Positions 47,375 through 56,546 are shown, counted from the stretch's first letter. The stretch is DNA of 64,000 nt from Pseudoalteromonas flavipulchra NCIMB 2033 = ATCC BAA-314 (GCA_000814665.1 JWIH01000016.1:62001-126000); one strand, 5' to 3'. The notes: generated by a model from the sequence alone, not told the origin. Translations and numbers: made by a program.

Positions 47375-47587
47375 TTAAGCTAGGTCAGTTATAAAGTTTT
47401 GTGTATCAAATTCTTTATGCAAATCGGTATCAAGTAACCCTTGTATTGCACTGGAACTAATAAAAACACCATCTAAGCCGTTTGCTTGTCCCTTAGAGTA
47501 GCCATGACTATATGCCCACTTGATTAGCTGATACTCTCTGCTTGAAAGTGTATGATTAGATGTTTTTTCTATTGTATTTTGTTTCAT
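47375..47587 (-). CDS. Hypothetical small protein
   Basis: A 70-residue open frame with AGTAGG eight bases before the ATG. It contains a predicted helix rich in aromatic residues (SSREYQLIKWAYSHGYSKGQ) and a second hydrophobic part (GVFISSSAIQGLLDTD). No signal peptide, no Cys, no double glycine. It does not resemble the precursor peptides. Whether it is expressed is uncertain. Confidence 0.4.
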   Translation of the reverse strand: MKQNTIEKTSNHTLSSREYQLIKWAYSHGYSKGQANGLDGVFISSSAIQGLLDTDLHKEFDTQNFITDLA

Positions 47588-47988
47588 GAGTAACCTACTT
47601 TGCTGTTGAGCTTTAACATGAAGTACGGCTCGATGTTGAAGTTGTGTACTTATATATTATCTTTAAGGTTACAGAGGAAAAGTTTTATTTGGTACTTATG
47701 AATTCTTATCTACCCTAGCAAATGTTTAAGTTTAAAATTTTGATTTTTAAGCTTTTATTTTTATTCTTTGGTGGGGCGTGGGAAATTGGTGTAGGGCGTT
47801 AGTGTCAATTTGTATCGTAGTAATTATTTTACTAAAAGATACTAAACCCTTTTAAGTTGCAATATAATGACACACTTTACTCTTATCCTTAGATAGCATC
47901 TGAGCTATTAAATTTTATAGGGAGCGTGCCTTACAGGCGTGCAACCTGTTTGTTGTACCTAAATATTAATACGGAGTCATCTGGAATT
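47588..47988. other. AT-rich intergenic region before the ParB-like gene
   Basis: About 400 bases with T-rich tracts and no gene or clear hairpin. It presumably carries divergent promoters for the small minus-strand frame and for the ParB-like gene. No parS-like palindrome was recognised. Confidence 0.35.
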
Positions 47989-49056
47989 ATGGCTGAAAAC
48001 CTTGAACAGCTTCTACTTGCGACACTGAATAACAAAGAGTTTCTGCATAGTGAATCATTTGAGTATAAATCACTTTTTCTCAGCTCGGTTACTCCGGACA
48101 TTTCCAACGCTAGGTTTATGCCATGTATTTTTATTGAAGATGAACATGCAAAACAGTTTATATCGAGAGCGATATCTAAGCGTAAACTATGTGATCTATA
48201 CAACGGGGAGAACTATGTTCTTGTTGGTAAATCTTGCATCATAAATTGTCTTAAATATGGCTCAAGTGAATGGAAAAAGGCGAATACAACAATTGAGTCA
48301 ATCGTTGAGCTTGGAGAAAATATAGCTGTTTCTGAAATGATCCAAGTGCCTACGGTATACCCTATCGATGATGGAAAGTATCAGATACTAACTGGGCACA
48401 GACGCTTTTTTGCACTGGTTTTCGCTTATGGGTTTGGCCATGTTGCTCAGTTTAAAGTCTATGCGCGCAAGCCTATACTCTCAAAAGTTAAACAGTTTCA
48501 AGAAAATGCTAGTAGAGAGGATCTTCCTCAATACGGTAAGCTTCAAGCATTTTTAGCTGCGATGATGGAAGTGGACTATTTGGATCAAGCTCGCCTTAAA
48601 ATTGGTGAAAAGCGAATTACAGTTAGGGAAAAGGCAAAATATCTTGGTATTTCTTTTGGGGCTTTTGATAACTACAATGTTTTAACAAGGTACCCAGAGG
48701 TCATTCGAGCATACGAAAATGGATTAAGCTTTTCTTTTGTAAAAGTAAAAAAGATCGTTTTGAAAATTGAAAATGATTACAAGGTCCAACACGATAAAAA
48801 AGTATTGAATATTGGTGACCGAAAAGCGATTGGTGCAAAAATCTCAGATGCACTAGAGGGGAAAGCTGCCACTAGTATTAAAAAACAGAACTACATTATT
48901 AAGAATATCTCTTCGAGTTCATTGCTTAAAAAGCTTTTATTTACTGATATTTCTGAATTAGACCTTGGTGTTGATTGGGAAAATATAAACTGGGAAGATC
49001 GGGCTCAAGTGACTACTCTAATCGCTGAAGTAATTGAATTTTTAGATAATAATTAA
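47989..49056 (+). CDS. ParB-like protein, solitary
   Basis: A 355-residue protein whose middle part resembles the ParB/Spo0J N-terminal nuclease-like domain. It has IQVPTVYPIDDGKYQILTGH followed by RRFFAL (the GHRR equivalent of the ParB GERR box) and QFQENASREDLPQYGKLQAFL, matching the ENxxREDL box. A helix-turn-helix follows (TVREKAKYLGISFGAFDNYN). The start at 47989 is chosen over GTG 47926 because GGAG and TGGA lie upstream of it. No ParA is present, and the gene is flanked by an IS remnant, so it is probably left from a plasmid or integrative element, or acts as a DNA-binding regulator. Moderate confidence in the family, low in the role. Confidence 0.72.
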   Translation: MAENLEQLLLATLNNKEFLHSESFEYKSLFLSSVTPDISNARFMPCIFIEDEHAKQFISRAISKRKLCDLYNGENYVLVGKSCIINCLKYGSSEWKKANTTIESIVELGENIAVSEMIQVPTVYPIDDGKYQILTGHRRFFALVFAYGFGHVAQFKVYARKPILSKVKQFQENASREDLPQYGKLQAFLAAMMEVDYLDQARLKIGEKRITVREKAKYLGISFGAFDNYNVLTRYPEVIRAYENGLSFSFVKVKKIVLKIENDYKVQHDKKVLNIGDRKAIGAKISDALEGKAATSIKKQNYIIKNISSSSLLKKLLFTDISELDLGVDWENINWEDRAQVTTLIAEVIEFLDNN

Positions 49057-49289
49057 TGTTATAGGTAAAGCATACTTGGTGTAATGCTATCTCGCACTTT
49101 TTTGTTGCGTTATAAAGTCACATTTGATGTTTGAATGGATTCACGTAATTTTCCTTAGTTTTTTGTAGCTCAAGCAATTTAGCTATTACCGCCTATATTA
49201 GACACTGCCCCACAGAGGGGGATTGACTAGCTACGCAAATCTTAGTATTGAGTTTTATACTGAGTGAGACACAATCAACGGAAATAAAA

Positions 49290-49808
49290 ATGATGAAAAA
49301 ATTCGGGCTCGCCATATTGGTGGTATTCAGTACGCTATCTTGGGCTAATGAAAAATTAAATGAAGAACTCTCGGTGTTTACACCTTATCTTGGTACTTGG
49401 CAATCGGACTTTGATGTGCCTTCAGATAAACCAAAGATGCAGGATGTCAGTCACTGGGAGCGGGCTTTAAATGGCACAGCCATTCGTACCTTACATTCAA
49501 TCAACGATGGCATGTACGGCGGAGAGTCATTAATTTTCTGGGATAAAAGTAAAAACAGTCTAGTGTTTTACTATTTTACGACGGCAGGGTTCTACACCCA
49601 AGGAACAATGGAAGTCCTGAACCAGAGCGAGTTTGTGGCATACGAAGAGGTTATCAATAACAAAGATGGTATTACAAAGGTGAAATCAACCAGTAAGTTT
49701 GAGAGTGGTCAATTTACGGTGTCGACGCAATACTTGAAAAACGGCGAGTGGACTGAACCTGAGTCGCGCATTTATACAAAAAGCGACAAAAAAGTTAAAT
49801 TTAAGTAA
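49290..49808 (+). CDS. Exported DUF1579-like / lipocalin-like protein
   Basis: A 172-residue protein with a clear signal peptide (MMKKFGLAILVVFSTLSWA, cleaved before NEK). The mature part starts LSVFTPYLGTWQSDFD and continues with W-x-RALNGTAIRTLHSINDG, YGGESLIFWD and SLVFYYFTTAGFYTQG, the beta-strand pattern of small lipocalin-like domains that begin with a GxW motif. The start at ATG 49290 is preferred over 49248 because the signal peptide then begins properly. Its function is unknown. It converges on a lanthipeptide precursor gene. Confidence 0.7.
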   Translation: MMKKFGLAILVVFSTLSWANEKLNEELSVFTPYLGTWQSDFDVPSDKPKMQDVSHWERALNGTAIRTLHSINDGMYGGESLIFWDKSKNSLVFYYFTTAGFYTQGTMEVLNQSEFVAYEEVINNKDGITKVKSTSKFESGQFTVSTQYLKNGEWTEPESRIYTKSDKKVKFK

Positions 49809-49815
49809 GCCTTAA

Positions 49816-49835
49816 AGTGCCTCCTTAGAGGCACT
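49816..49835. terminator. Bidirectional hairpin terminator
   Basis: AGTGCCTC-ctta-GAGGCACT is a perfect 8-base-pair stem between the convergent exported-protein gene and precursor 3. On the minus strand it is followed by TTTAAGG, so it may mainly serve precursor 3. Confidence 0.75.
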
Positions 49836-49857
49836 GAACTGTGTTATTTACTCTCGA

Positions 49858-50031
49858 TTAGTAAATATCAGGGCAAGTATGGCGACCACACGTATTGGCA
49901 ACACAATGCGTTAGCCTGTCTTGGCTGAAACGAAGCGCGCCGCCTGCAACCTGTGGAGTCATTACTGCTGGAACAGTTTGCTTGTCAGCTGATAGAGCTT
50001 TGATTTTCTTCTTGTTTAACGATAATTTCAT
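49858..50031 (-). CDS. Lanthipeptide precursor 3 (LanA-like, GG leader), stranded
   Basis: A 57-residue peptide with AGAAGGA before the ATG at 50031. The leader (MKLSLNKKKIKALSADK, then VMTPQVAGG) is almost the same as that of precursor 2. The 26-residue core (DRLTHCVANTCGRHTCPDIY and six residues before it) has three Cys and three Ser/Thr. It shares the [ST]-C-x2-H-T-C pattern with precursor 2. It lies 8.7 kb downstream of lanB, beyond the IS3 remnant and the ParB-like gene, next to the hexosaminidase operon. It would have to be modified and exported in trans by the enzymes at 34-41 kb. Confidence 0.87.
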   Translation of the reverse strand: MKLSLNKKKIKALSADKQTVPAVMTPQVAGGALRFSQDRLTHCVANTCGRHTCPDIY

Positions 50032-50268
50032 TTCAGTATTCCTTCTAAATTATAGGCTCTGATTGAGCTCATTATATTGTAGTTATGTCATCTGATTTAT
50101 TCTTCAGTGAACAAAAAAGTAACACAATAACCAAGCTAAAACATATTTATTACTTTTTCAACATTTTGCTATTAATTACATTTTCTCAATGTTTCTTTTG
50201 CGGCTGATAATGGTGATAGAGATGCTAAGAACTAAGTAGGGCTTAGCATCACATGTTGATCTTATTCG

Positions 50269-52815
50269 TTATTTTTTCTCTAAACTCAAAGCTCGTCCTT
50301 TGCGATCAGAGTTTGGGTGCACCGCTCTAAGCGCCTGTACTTGATTAAGTGAGGCATTGAAGGGCACCCAGTTGCCGTTTTCAAGCTGTGCTTCGATAAC
50401 AAAACCCGGAATGGCGGTAAAAGCGTCGAGCTTTGCTCCAGATAGCTGTTTTGCGGCGACGACGGGAATGCGAAATTCAATTCCGGCTTGTGCTAACTTA
50501 GGTAGTTCTTGATTGCCCAAAATAGCCACGAATCGTTGCCAATCAGCCTCACGTTGCGCCTGTAACTTAGCCGTAAAATATCCGCTAGACTGGCTGTATA
50601 TACGACCGGCTTGGTAGGGTAATTCCCACTCGGCATGGTGCCATGCACGCTCTGCAAGGGCCAATAGCCGTGGATAAAGCATGTATTCGGCTTGTGCATC
50701 ACTGCGCAGCATTTCACTCCATAAGTGCCCTTGGAGCCCGGCAAACTTAACCCCTTTGTTTAGTGATGAGTCGCTGTCGTTGGCTATGTAGGCGTGGTTA
50801 TTGGTATTTTTCCAGATCTCTGCATGTGCAGGAAGGTTGTCTGGCATAAATTCAAACATCTTCTTGCTTTCGATAGCACGGCTTGCCCAGTGATTACCAC
50901 GCTCTTCTGGGTGAGATTGATATGGAAAGTCAAAGTAGGTTACATCAGGGCTAGACAAGACAACCTGCCAGCCCTGATTGGCGAAGCGATGCGCGACCGC
51001 GTGCCCGTTTTCGCTTAATGTCGCCCAAGCATTGCTCTGTACGTTTGCTGGCATATTTGCAGCACGTACATCACCTAAACCGTCGCTCCACCCTGCAACC
51101 TGTATTCCTTTTTTATCAAGTAACTTTGCGATCCGTTCAATGAAGTAACCGTTAAAGTTGGTAAAATCTTTCACGCTTGCCTGCAATTTTTTACAAGCCG
51201 GCGACTCTAGCCAAGCACCTGCGGTTTCATCTGCACCTATATGGTAAGTGTTGAGTGGTACACCTGCACGGTCATGCAGCACTTTTACTTCGCTTAATAC
51301 TTTGTCGATAAAAGTATAAGTGTTTGCAATACAGACATTTAGCGTGTTGTCGTTGTAATGCTGAATGGAGCTGTAACGCGTTTTGTCAGCAGCTTCTACT
51401 AATCGATATTGCTGTGCATCCTCTGGTTTGCCTTGTGCCATCAGCTTTTTATATCGCGCCTCCATGGCGATGATTGCAGCACGTGAGTGACCTGGCATAT
51501 CTAATGAGGGTAACACCTCGATATGATGCGCCTTGGCATAGCGCAGGATCTCAATATAATCCTCTGCAGAGTAAAAGCCATTTACTTGCGCGTTTTTATC
51601 ATTCCCAGCGCCTAATTGCGGCAATAGGCAGCGAGTTTCGGTCAAATCAAAGCAGCGATAAGCGCCGACAGAGGTGAGTTCGTCAAGACCGTCGATGGCC
51701 AAGCGCCAGCCTTCATCATCCGCTAAATGAAGGTGCAGTTTATTTAGCTTATATGCCGCCATCTGTTCAATGGTTTGTAAAATAAAGGCTTTGGAGCGGA
51801 AGTTGCGGGCAACATCGACGTGTAAACCACGGAAGTCATACCTTGGTGTATCAATAATATCCACCATGGGAATACTCAAATCATTAATATCCAACAGTCC
51901 TGCAAGGCTTTGTAGCGCATAAAATGCAGCGGCGCTGTTATTGGCTTGGATTGAGATATTATTTTCGGCGACCGTCAGTTGATAATGTGGACTTGATTGC
52001 TTATTTGGCTTTACAGCGACATTAACTACAAGCCCGTCCTTGGTGCTTTTTACCCCAAGGGTATTGAGTCGCTGTTGTGCCATGGCGATAGCATCAGCTG
52101 AAATACCTGAAAGTTGCAGATTAATACCGGCTGCTAGATTGAGTCGTTTATCGGACAGCACAGTCAGTTGTTTAGGTTTAGGTATCAGCCCAATTGCAGC
52201 ATCAAGTGTTGGCTTCACTTGATGTTGATATAAGTATTCGCTGCCCATCCACGGGGTGTCATCTTTACTGCTGGTTTGCAGCTGGTTGAGCGTATCAAAT
52301 GGCGTCAGATAAGGTTGTAGCTCAAGTCCTGTGTCGTTATCGCGCTGGGTTTGCGTGCTTTTGATCACTTGTGGGGTGAGCTTAAGCTGCGCGTCCGTTA
52401 CAACATAATTTGGCATAAACTCCGAGCGTGTAACCTGAGAGTCCTTGGTATAAAAGCGCACGGTAGTGGGAGTACTTGAAAACCCACTAAACCCTGCTTC
52501 AGGCGTGATTTTGTGAATATCACCATTGATATGGGTGATGGCAAAGTTATCGCCCTCAACATGGTAAATCGGCATCAGTTGGCTAAAAAAGATAGCAAAG
52601 TCATTATTTGCCTTGGTATTTTCTGTGACTACGCTAAAACTCAGCTCTGAGTAATAACACTTTTGCTGTGCCTTGGGGCAGGTGCTTGGCTTGCTATCAA
52701 GCAAGGTGTACTTTACATCAAGATTTTGGCCCAACCAGTTTACAGCGGTTTGGTCGAGCGCATAAAGGGGTGACGACACCCCAAAAAGTAGGGCCATAAG
52801 CCGATTAAACTTCAT
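50269..52815 (-). CDS. Beta-N-acetylhexosaminidase, GH20
   Basis: An 848-residue exported enzyme that removes terminal GlcNAc from chitooligosaccharides. A signal peptide (residues 1-20, ending LYA) is followed by a CHB_HEX-type N-terminal domain (NWLGQNLDVKYTLLDSKPS), a GH20b domain at about 200-330, and the catalytic barrel starting RYDFRGLHVDVARNFRSK. The catalytic Asp-Glu pair is D529-E530 in YHIGADETAGAW. LQGHLWSEMLR lies near the end of the barrel. The C-terminus carries a small beta domain. Its start overlaps the upstream ROK kinase gene by 11 bases, and it is the last gene of the five-gene GlcNAc operon. Acts in the periplasm or on the cell surface. Confidence 0.95.
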   Translation of the reverse strand: MKFNRLMALLFGVSSPLYALDQTAVNWLGQNLDVKYTLLDSKPSTCPKAQQKCYYSELSFSVVTENTKANNDFAIFFSQLMPIYHVEGDNFAITHINGDIHKITPEAGFSGFSSTPTTVRFYTKDSQVTRSEFMPNYVVTDAQLKLTPQVIKSTQTQRDNDTGLELQPYLTPFDTLNQLQTSSKDDTPWMGSEYLYQHQVKPTLDAAIGLIPKPKQLTVLSDKRLNLAAGINLQLSGISADAIAMAQQRLNTLGVKSTKDGLVVNVAVKPNKQSSPHYQLTVAENNISIQANNSAAAFYALQSLAGLLDINDLSIPMVDIIDTPRYDFRGLHVDVARNFRSKAFILQTIEQMAAYKLNKLHLHLADDEGWRLAIDGLDELTSVGAYRCFDLTETRCLLPQLGAGNDKNAQVNGFYSAEDYIEILRYAKAHHIEVLPSLDMPGHSRAAIIAMEARYKKLMAQGKPEDAQQYRLVEAADKTRYSSIQHYNDNTLNVCIANTYTFIDKVLSEVKVLHDRAGVPLNTYHIGADETAGAWLESPACKKLQASVKDFTNFNGYFIERIAKLLDKKGIQVAGWSDGLGDVRAANMPANVQSNAWATLSENGHAVAHRFANQGWQVVLSSPDVTYFDFPYQSHPEERGNHWASRAIESKKMFEFMPDNLPAHAEIWKNTNNHAYIANDSDSSLNKGVKFAGLQGHLWSEMLRSDAQAEYMLYPRLLALAERAWHHAEWELPYQAGRIYSQSSGYFTAKLQAQREADWQRFVAILGNQELPKLAQAGIEFRIPVVAAKQLSGAKLDAFTAIPGFVIEAQLENGNWVPFNASLNQVQALRAVHPNSDRKGRALSLEKK

Positions 52816-53680
52816 TGGCTAGTTCCTTGTTATCATGGTTAATTTTATTGTGTTGAAACAATCCGTATGCCCCTAAAAGTGGCGCGTGATTTAAGGTGCT
52901 TGGAATGACACGTACGGATTGATATAAAGCATTGCCAAGCAACTGCTGCATCTTGGCTTCAAGTGCAGCGTTAAAATAGTCATATGAATGCGTCACGGAG
53001 CCGCCAAGTACAATGACATCTGGATTCAGCACCATGACTACTTGCGCGAGTGCATGACCAACGTGACTGCCAAAAGTCTCAAATTGTTGTAGTGCAAATG
53101 GGTCGCCACTGCGTGCTTGCTCGGCCAACCACCTCCCTTCAATTCCTTGTCTCCCAAAGAACTGTCCTGACGCATAATCTTCAATAATTCCATCAAGATA
53201 GCTTAAGTTGCCTAGCTCTCCTGCAGCACTATGGTTACCCGTATATAAATTACCGTTAAAGACAAAACCGGCACCAATACCTGTGCCAAGGCATACGCCA
53301 ATTAGGTTGTTGGCATGGTGGCCACCATATAAGTATTCACCAAATGCAAAGCAGTTTGCGTCATTATGGACAACAACGGGCAAAGAAAAGTGCTGTTCTA
53401 ACAATTGCTTCAGAGGCACATTTTGCCAATGAGGAATATTTTGTGTTGTCAGCACGGTGCCGCTGCACACATCCAGTGTGCTTGGTACGCCAATCGCAAT
53501 ACCGGTTGTTTCGGCTGTTAGGTTTTCTTCGATTAAACGTATAACAAAGGCATTAACTTGGTCTAAGTTGGCCTGACTAGGCACCGCATACTGGCGTACC
53601 TGCTCGACCTGAGTGTGGGCAACCGAAGCCACAAGGGCTTTGGTGCCACCCAAGTCAATACATAACAAAGAGTGATTCAT
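52805..53680 (-). CDS. nagK: ROK-family sugar kinase, probable N-acetylglucosamine kinase
   Basis: A 291-residue ROK kinase. The ATP-binding motif is LCIDLGGTKALVAS at the N-terminus, and the sugar-binding/catalytic part has VHNDANCFAFGEY (the catalytic Asp) and GVCLGTGIGAGFV. The usual ROK zinc site is missing: the E-x-G-H motif reads GELGN, and the Cys cluster normally just after it is replaced by LDGIIEDYAS. It would phosphorylate GlcNAc after uptake by the neighbouring MFS transporter. Specificity for GlcNAc comes from context (hexosaminidase and transporter on either side), not from the sequence alone. Confidence 0.85.
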   Translation of the reverse strand: MNHSLLCIDLGGTKALVASVAHTQVEQVRQYAVPSQANLDQVNAFVIRLIEENLTAETTGIAIGVPSTLDVCSGTVLTTQNIPHWQNVPLKQLLEQHFSLPVVVHNDANCFAFGEYLYGGHHANNLIGVCLGTGIGAGFVFNGNLYTGNHSAAGELGNLSYLDGIIEDYASGQFFGRQGIEGRWLAEQARSGDPFALQQFETFGSHVGHALAQVVMVLNPDVIVLGGSVTHSYDYFNAALEAKMQQLLGNALYQSVRVIPSTLNHAPLLGAYGLFQHNKINHDNKELANEV

Positions 53681-53686
53681 CGTAAT

Positions 53687-54952
53687 TTAACTATTTTCAT
53701 TTAGAGGTTGAGACAGCGTCTTTTGACTATTGCCAAAAGTTTTATTTTTAATCAAAGGATTAGCCCATACACCAACACTCAGAATATAGCTAAGTGGCAG
53801 TAGTAACAGCAGGGCAGCAAGTTGTAAGTTGTTACTCAATTCAGCCGCAAAACCTATGATGGGAGACATAAAAGCACCGCCAATGATCCCGGTACATAAA
53901 ATCCCTGTGATTGCGCCATGGCCGGTTTTGAATGAATTTAATGCCAGAGCAAAGATGACCGACCACATAATGGAGAGGAAGAACCCCACAACTGGAAAAG
54001 CGATAAGCACCACGGTAGTGCTACCGAATAACGCACTTAGAAGTGAGATAGCGGCGCCAGAGCTGAATAAAATCAAAAGCTTTTGTGCATCAATAAGTTT
54101 AAGTAGTGCCAGTCCAAGTAAACAGCCTAAGGTTAGGCATAACCAGAATTCGCTCACCACTTTTGCGCCTTCGGTGGCTGGGTCTAGGCCATGATATTGC
54201 TGCAAAAACACGGAAATAAGGTTTGCGACGCCTTGTTCTAGCGCAACATAAGCGGCGATGGCGGCAAAAAATTTCAATACGGTTCTATCTTTAAAAAAAC
54301 CGATACTTTGTGACCAGCTCAGCTGCTGCTTTTTCTGCTCCGGTACCGCGTTAAATGGCGTAAATTGCGAGAGTAATAGCATCACGACGCTTAGGATAGC
54401 GAATACCGCATAGATACTTAGCCAGGTTTTATCTGCTGGGATAACACCAGACAGCGCTCCGCCAAACCCCTCTGCGGTGGTGACTTGAGACTGCAGTTTG
54501 CTATACACCAGAGGCGCGAGTGTTGCGGCAGCACCAAACATCAACTGCGCAAACACCGAAAGCACGGCAAAATGTTCTGAACCACCGCTAGCGCGTAATA
54601 GTGGATTGATAGCCACTTGCAGTAATGCCATGGCACAGCCGAGCATAAACAGTGCAACCATGGCAATGGCAAACGTTGGCATGAGCACAAAGATCGTTGC
54701 GCCAATTGCAGCAAGGGTAAATGCGAGCTGCATAACGGTTTTTTCTCCAAAACGCTGAACTAGCAGTCCCGCTGGAATAGACATCACCCCATAAGCGATA
54801 AAAAAGGCGAACGGGAAAAACCCCGCAAGCGTTAGACCTATGCTGTAACTTTCTATTAATGCTGGAAAAATCGCGCCTAAAATATTGGTGATAAAGGACA
54901 CCGTAAAAAAGGTTGCCAATACTAAGGCAATCACTAGGTAGCTTTTTTTCAT
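53687..54952 (-). CDS. nagP: MFS sugar transporter, probable GlcNAc permease (NagP-like)
   Basis: A 421-residue inner-membrane protein with about 12 TM helices. It resembles the FucP/NagP group of sugar:H+ symporters, with the N-terminal SYSIGLTLAGFFPFAFFIAY and GVMSIPAGLLVQRFGEKTVM. The ROK kinase gene follows after six bases, so the two are translated from one message. It would bring GlcNAc from the periplasm to the cytoplasm. NagA and NagB are not in the window. Confidence 0.87.
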   Translation of the reverse strand: MKKSYLVIALVLATFFTVSFITNILGAIFPALIESYSIGLTLAGFFPFAFFIAYGVMSIPAGLLVQRFGEKTVMQLAFTLAAIGATIFVLMPTFAIAMVALFMLGCAMALLQVAINPLLRASGGSEHFAVLSVFAQLMFGAAATLAPLVYSKLQSQVTTAEGFGGALSGVIPADKTWLSIYAVFAILSVVMLLLSQFTPFNAVPEQKKQQLSWSQSIGFFKDRTVLKFFAAIAAYVALEQGVANLISVFLQQYHGLDPATEGAKVVSEFWLCLTLGCLLGLALLKLIDAQKLLILFSSGAAISLLSALFGSTTVVLIAFPVVGFFLSIMWSVIFALALNSFKTGHGAITGILCTGIIGGAFMSPIIGFAAELSNNLQLAALLLLLPLSYILSVGVWANPLIKNKTFGNSQKTLSQPLNENS

Positions 54953-55058
54953 GTTGTATTTCCACCTTCATTAGAGAGCGGGTGATGGCGTGGCGATCTC
55001 GCTTGTGGGCAGACAAACAAAAAGATCAAGGGGAATCTCACCACCACCCGCAATTGGG

Positions 55059-56546
55059 TTATGCACGAAACGCTTGTGCTCGCTGTAATTGTTCCAGTGC
55101 AGTTGTATGGGCAGTAAAATGCTCATCACTAAGCTTCGTAAGATAGGCCTTGGCCGCCTGTTCGATATGCTGTGGCGCTTGATCAAAGGGCATTTGGCAG
55201 GTGCTATCGCGATGATCCATGCCGCCAAGTAAGCAATACCAACTGGGACGAATATAGGGTGAGTGCACCCTGTGTTGGTTGAGCCAAGCATCAAAATCAC
55301 CACCGCTACGCCAGTGTGTGAGCAGCTCATCGAGCTCGTTTAAGCTCAGTGCTGCGATTTTCGCATCTTGCCAATACGGTGAATCTGCGCGCTTGCTGGT
55401 GGCGTAATGTGCCAGTACATACTCTTTAATACCGAGCACCAGCTCTGACAGTTGTTGATTGATGGTTTGTGCCTCGAGCTGTTGCGAAAGCAGCCTATTC
55501 AATAACTCAATGCTATAACCTGTGACCATCAGCGCAGTGGCTTCGAGTGGTTCAATAAAGCTCTGCGCGAGGCCAATAGCAAACACATTGCCTTCAATAC
55601 TGCGCGCCATCATGCCCACTTTCATGGTGAGATGTTTGGCTTGTCCTTTATCGAGTTGCGCGGCTTGACGCAGTTGAGCCTCAGCCTCTTCGGGAGTGGT
55701 ATGTGCGCTGCTGTACACGTAACCATGTCCGGTTCTGCCTTGTAGCGGGATCTGCCAGCGCCAGCCGCACGGCATCGCGATAGCAGAAGTGCTTGAAGGT
55801 AGCGGGTTTATTTTAGCGCCGGCAATCGCGACAGCTGAATCATTGAGTAACTGATCTGCAAAGGAAATAAAGGGCACTTCGAGCGTTTTCTCTATCAGCA
55901 GGGCGTTAAACCCTGAGGCATCGACGTAAAAATCGCTTTTCACCTGCTCACCCGACTCAAGTGTCACTGCAATAATTTCTTTGGCATGATGCTGTACGCT
56001 ACTCACCGTACTTTGAATATGCTTTACGCCTCGCAATAGGCTAAATGCCCTTAGCCAATCCGCAAGTTTTTGCGCATCAAAGTGATAGCCGTATTCAAGC
56101 ACCCTTGGTAATGGACGCTGTGGCAGAGGTGCTTGTTGCTTGTCGGCCAGTACTGCGGCTAAGAAGTAATGTTCGGGTTTATCTATATATTCGCTACCAC
56201 GACGTCTGGCATTGGCGTTGACAAAGTAGACTTCCGCTGTTTTTGCATCCATTTCAGAGAAGAAGGGATGGAAATAGCTGCCATTGTCGCCATTCCAGTT
56301 ATCAAAATAGATCCCGGTTTTATAGCTTGCTTGGCATGCGGGCATCCAATCGCGTTCTTTCACACCAAGACTTTGCATAAAAAGCTGCAAATGTGGCGTT
56401 GAGCCTTCGCCAACGCCAATTCTGCCAATACTCGATGACTCAATCACCGTGACCGATAAATTGGGTTGATGCTTAGCAAGGTAGGCTGCGCACATCCAAC
56501 CTGCGGTACCGCCACCAAGGATGGTGAGTGACTGTATTGTTTTCAT
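55059..56546 (-). CDS. Tryptophan-halogenase-family flavoprotein in the TonB receptor locus
   Basis: A protein of about 495 residues of the flavin-dependent halogenase family. It starts MKTIQSLTILGGGTAGWMCA with the GxGxxG FAD motif, has the family motif GVGEGSTPHL, and later the W-x-W-x-I-P halogenase motif (GWRWQIPLQGR). The start is ambiguous because an 18-base tandem repeat gives two identical, in-frame ATGAAAAC starts (56546 and 56564); a longer frame reaches 56651 but overlaps the receptor stop region. Members of this family often lie beside TonB receptors in carbohydrate loci, where their job is unclear. Here it sits between the receptor and the sugar transporter, so halogenation of a free natural product is not implied. 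Confidence 0.85.
   Translation of the reverse strand: MKTIQSLTILGGGTAGWMCAAYLAKHQPNLSVTVIESSSIGRIGVGEGSTPHLQLFMQSLGVKERDWMPACQASYKTGIYFDNWNGDNGSYFHPFFSEMDAKTAEVYFVNANARRRGSEYIDKPEHYFLAAVLADKQQAPLPQRPLPRVLEYGYHFDAQKLADWLRAFSLLRGVKHIQSTVSSVQHHAKEIIAVTLESGEQVKSDFYVDASGFNALLIEKTLEVPFISFADQLLNDSAVAIAGAKINPLPSSTSAIAMPCGWRWQIPLQGRTGHGYVYSSAHTTPEEAEAQLRQAAQLDKGQAKHLTMKVGMMARSIEGNVFAIGLAQSFIEPLEATALMVTGYSIELLNRLLSQQLEAQTINQQLSELVLGIKEYVLAHYATSKRADSPYWQDAKIAALSLNELDELLTHWRSGGDFDAWLNQHRVHSPYIRPSWYCLLGGMDHRDSTCQMPFDQAPQHIEQAAKAYLTKLSDEHFTAHTTALEQLQRAQAFRA

Noticed and set aside
47375..47587. A further RiPP precursor
   Set aside because: No double glycine, no Lys-rich leader and no Cys; it does not match the four leader-sharing peptides.
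54588..55016. 142-residue frame overlapping the start of the MFS transporter
   Set aside because: It is an alternative frame of the transporter with no signal for expression; the transporter has continuous membrane helices.
55059..56546. Halogenase as a tailoring enzyme of the NRPS or lanthipeptide product
   Set aside because: It is embedded in the GlcNAc operon, about 14 kb from lanB and 25 kb from the NRPS operon, and this family often sits beside TonB receptors without a secondary metabolite link.
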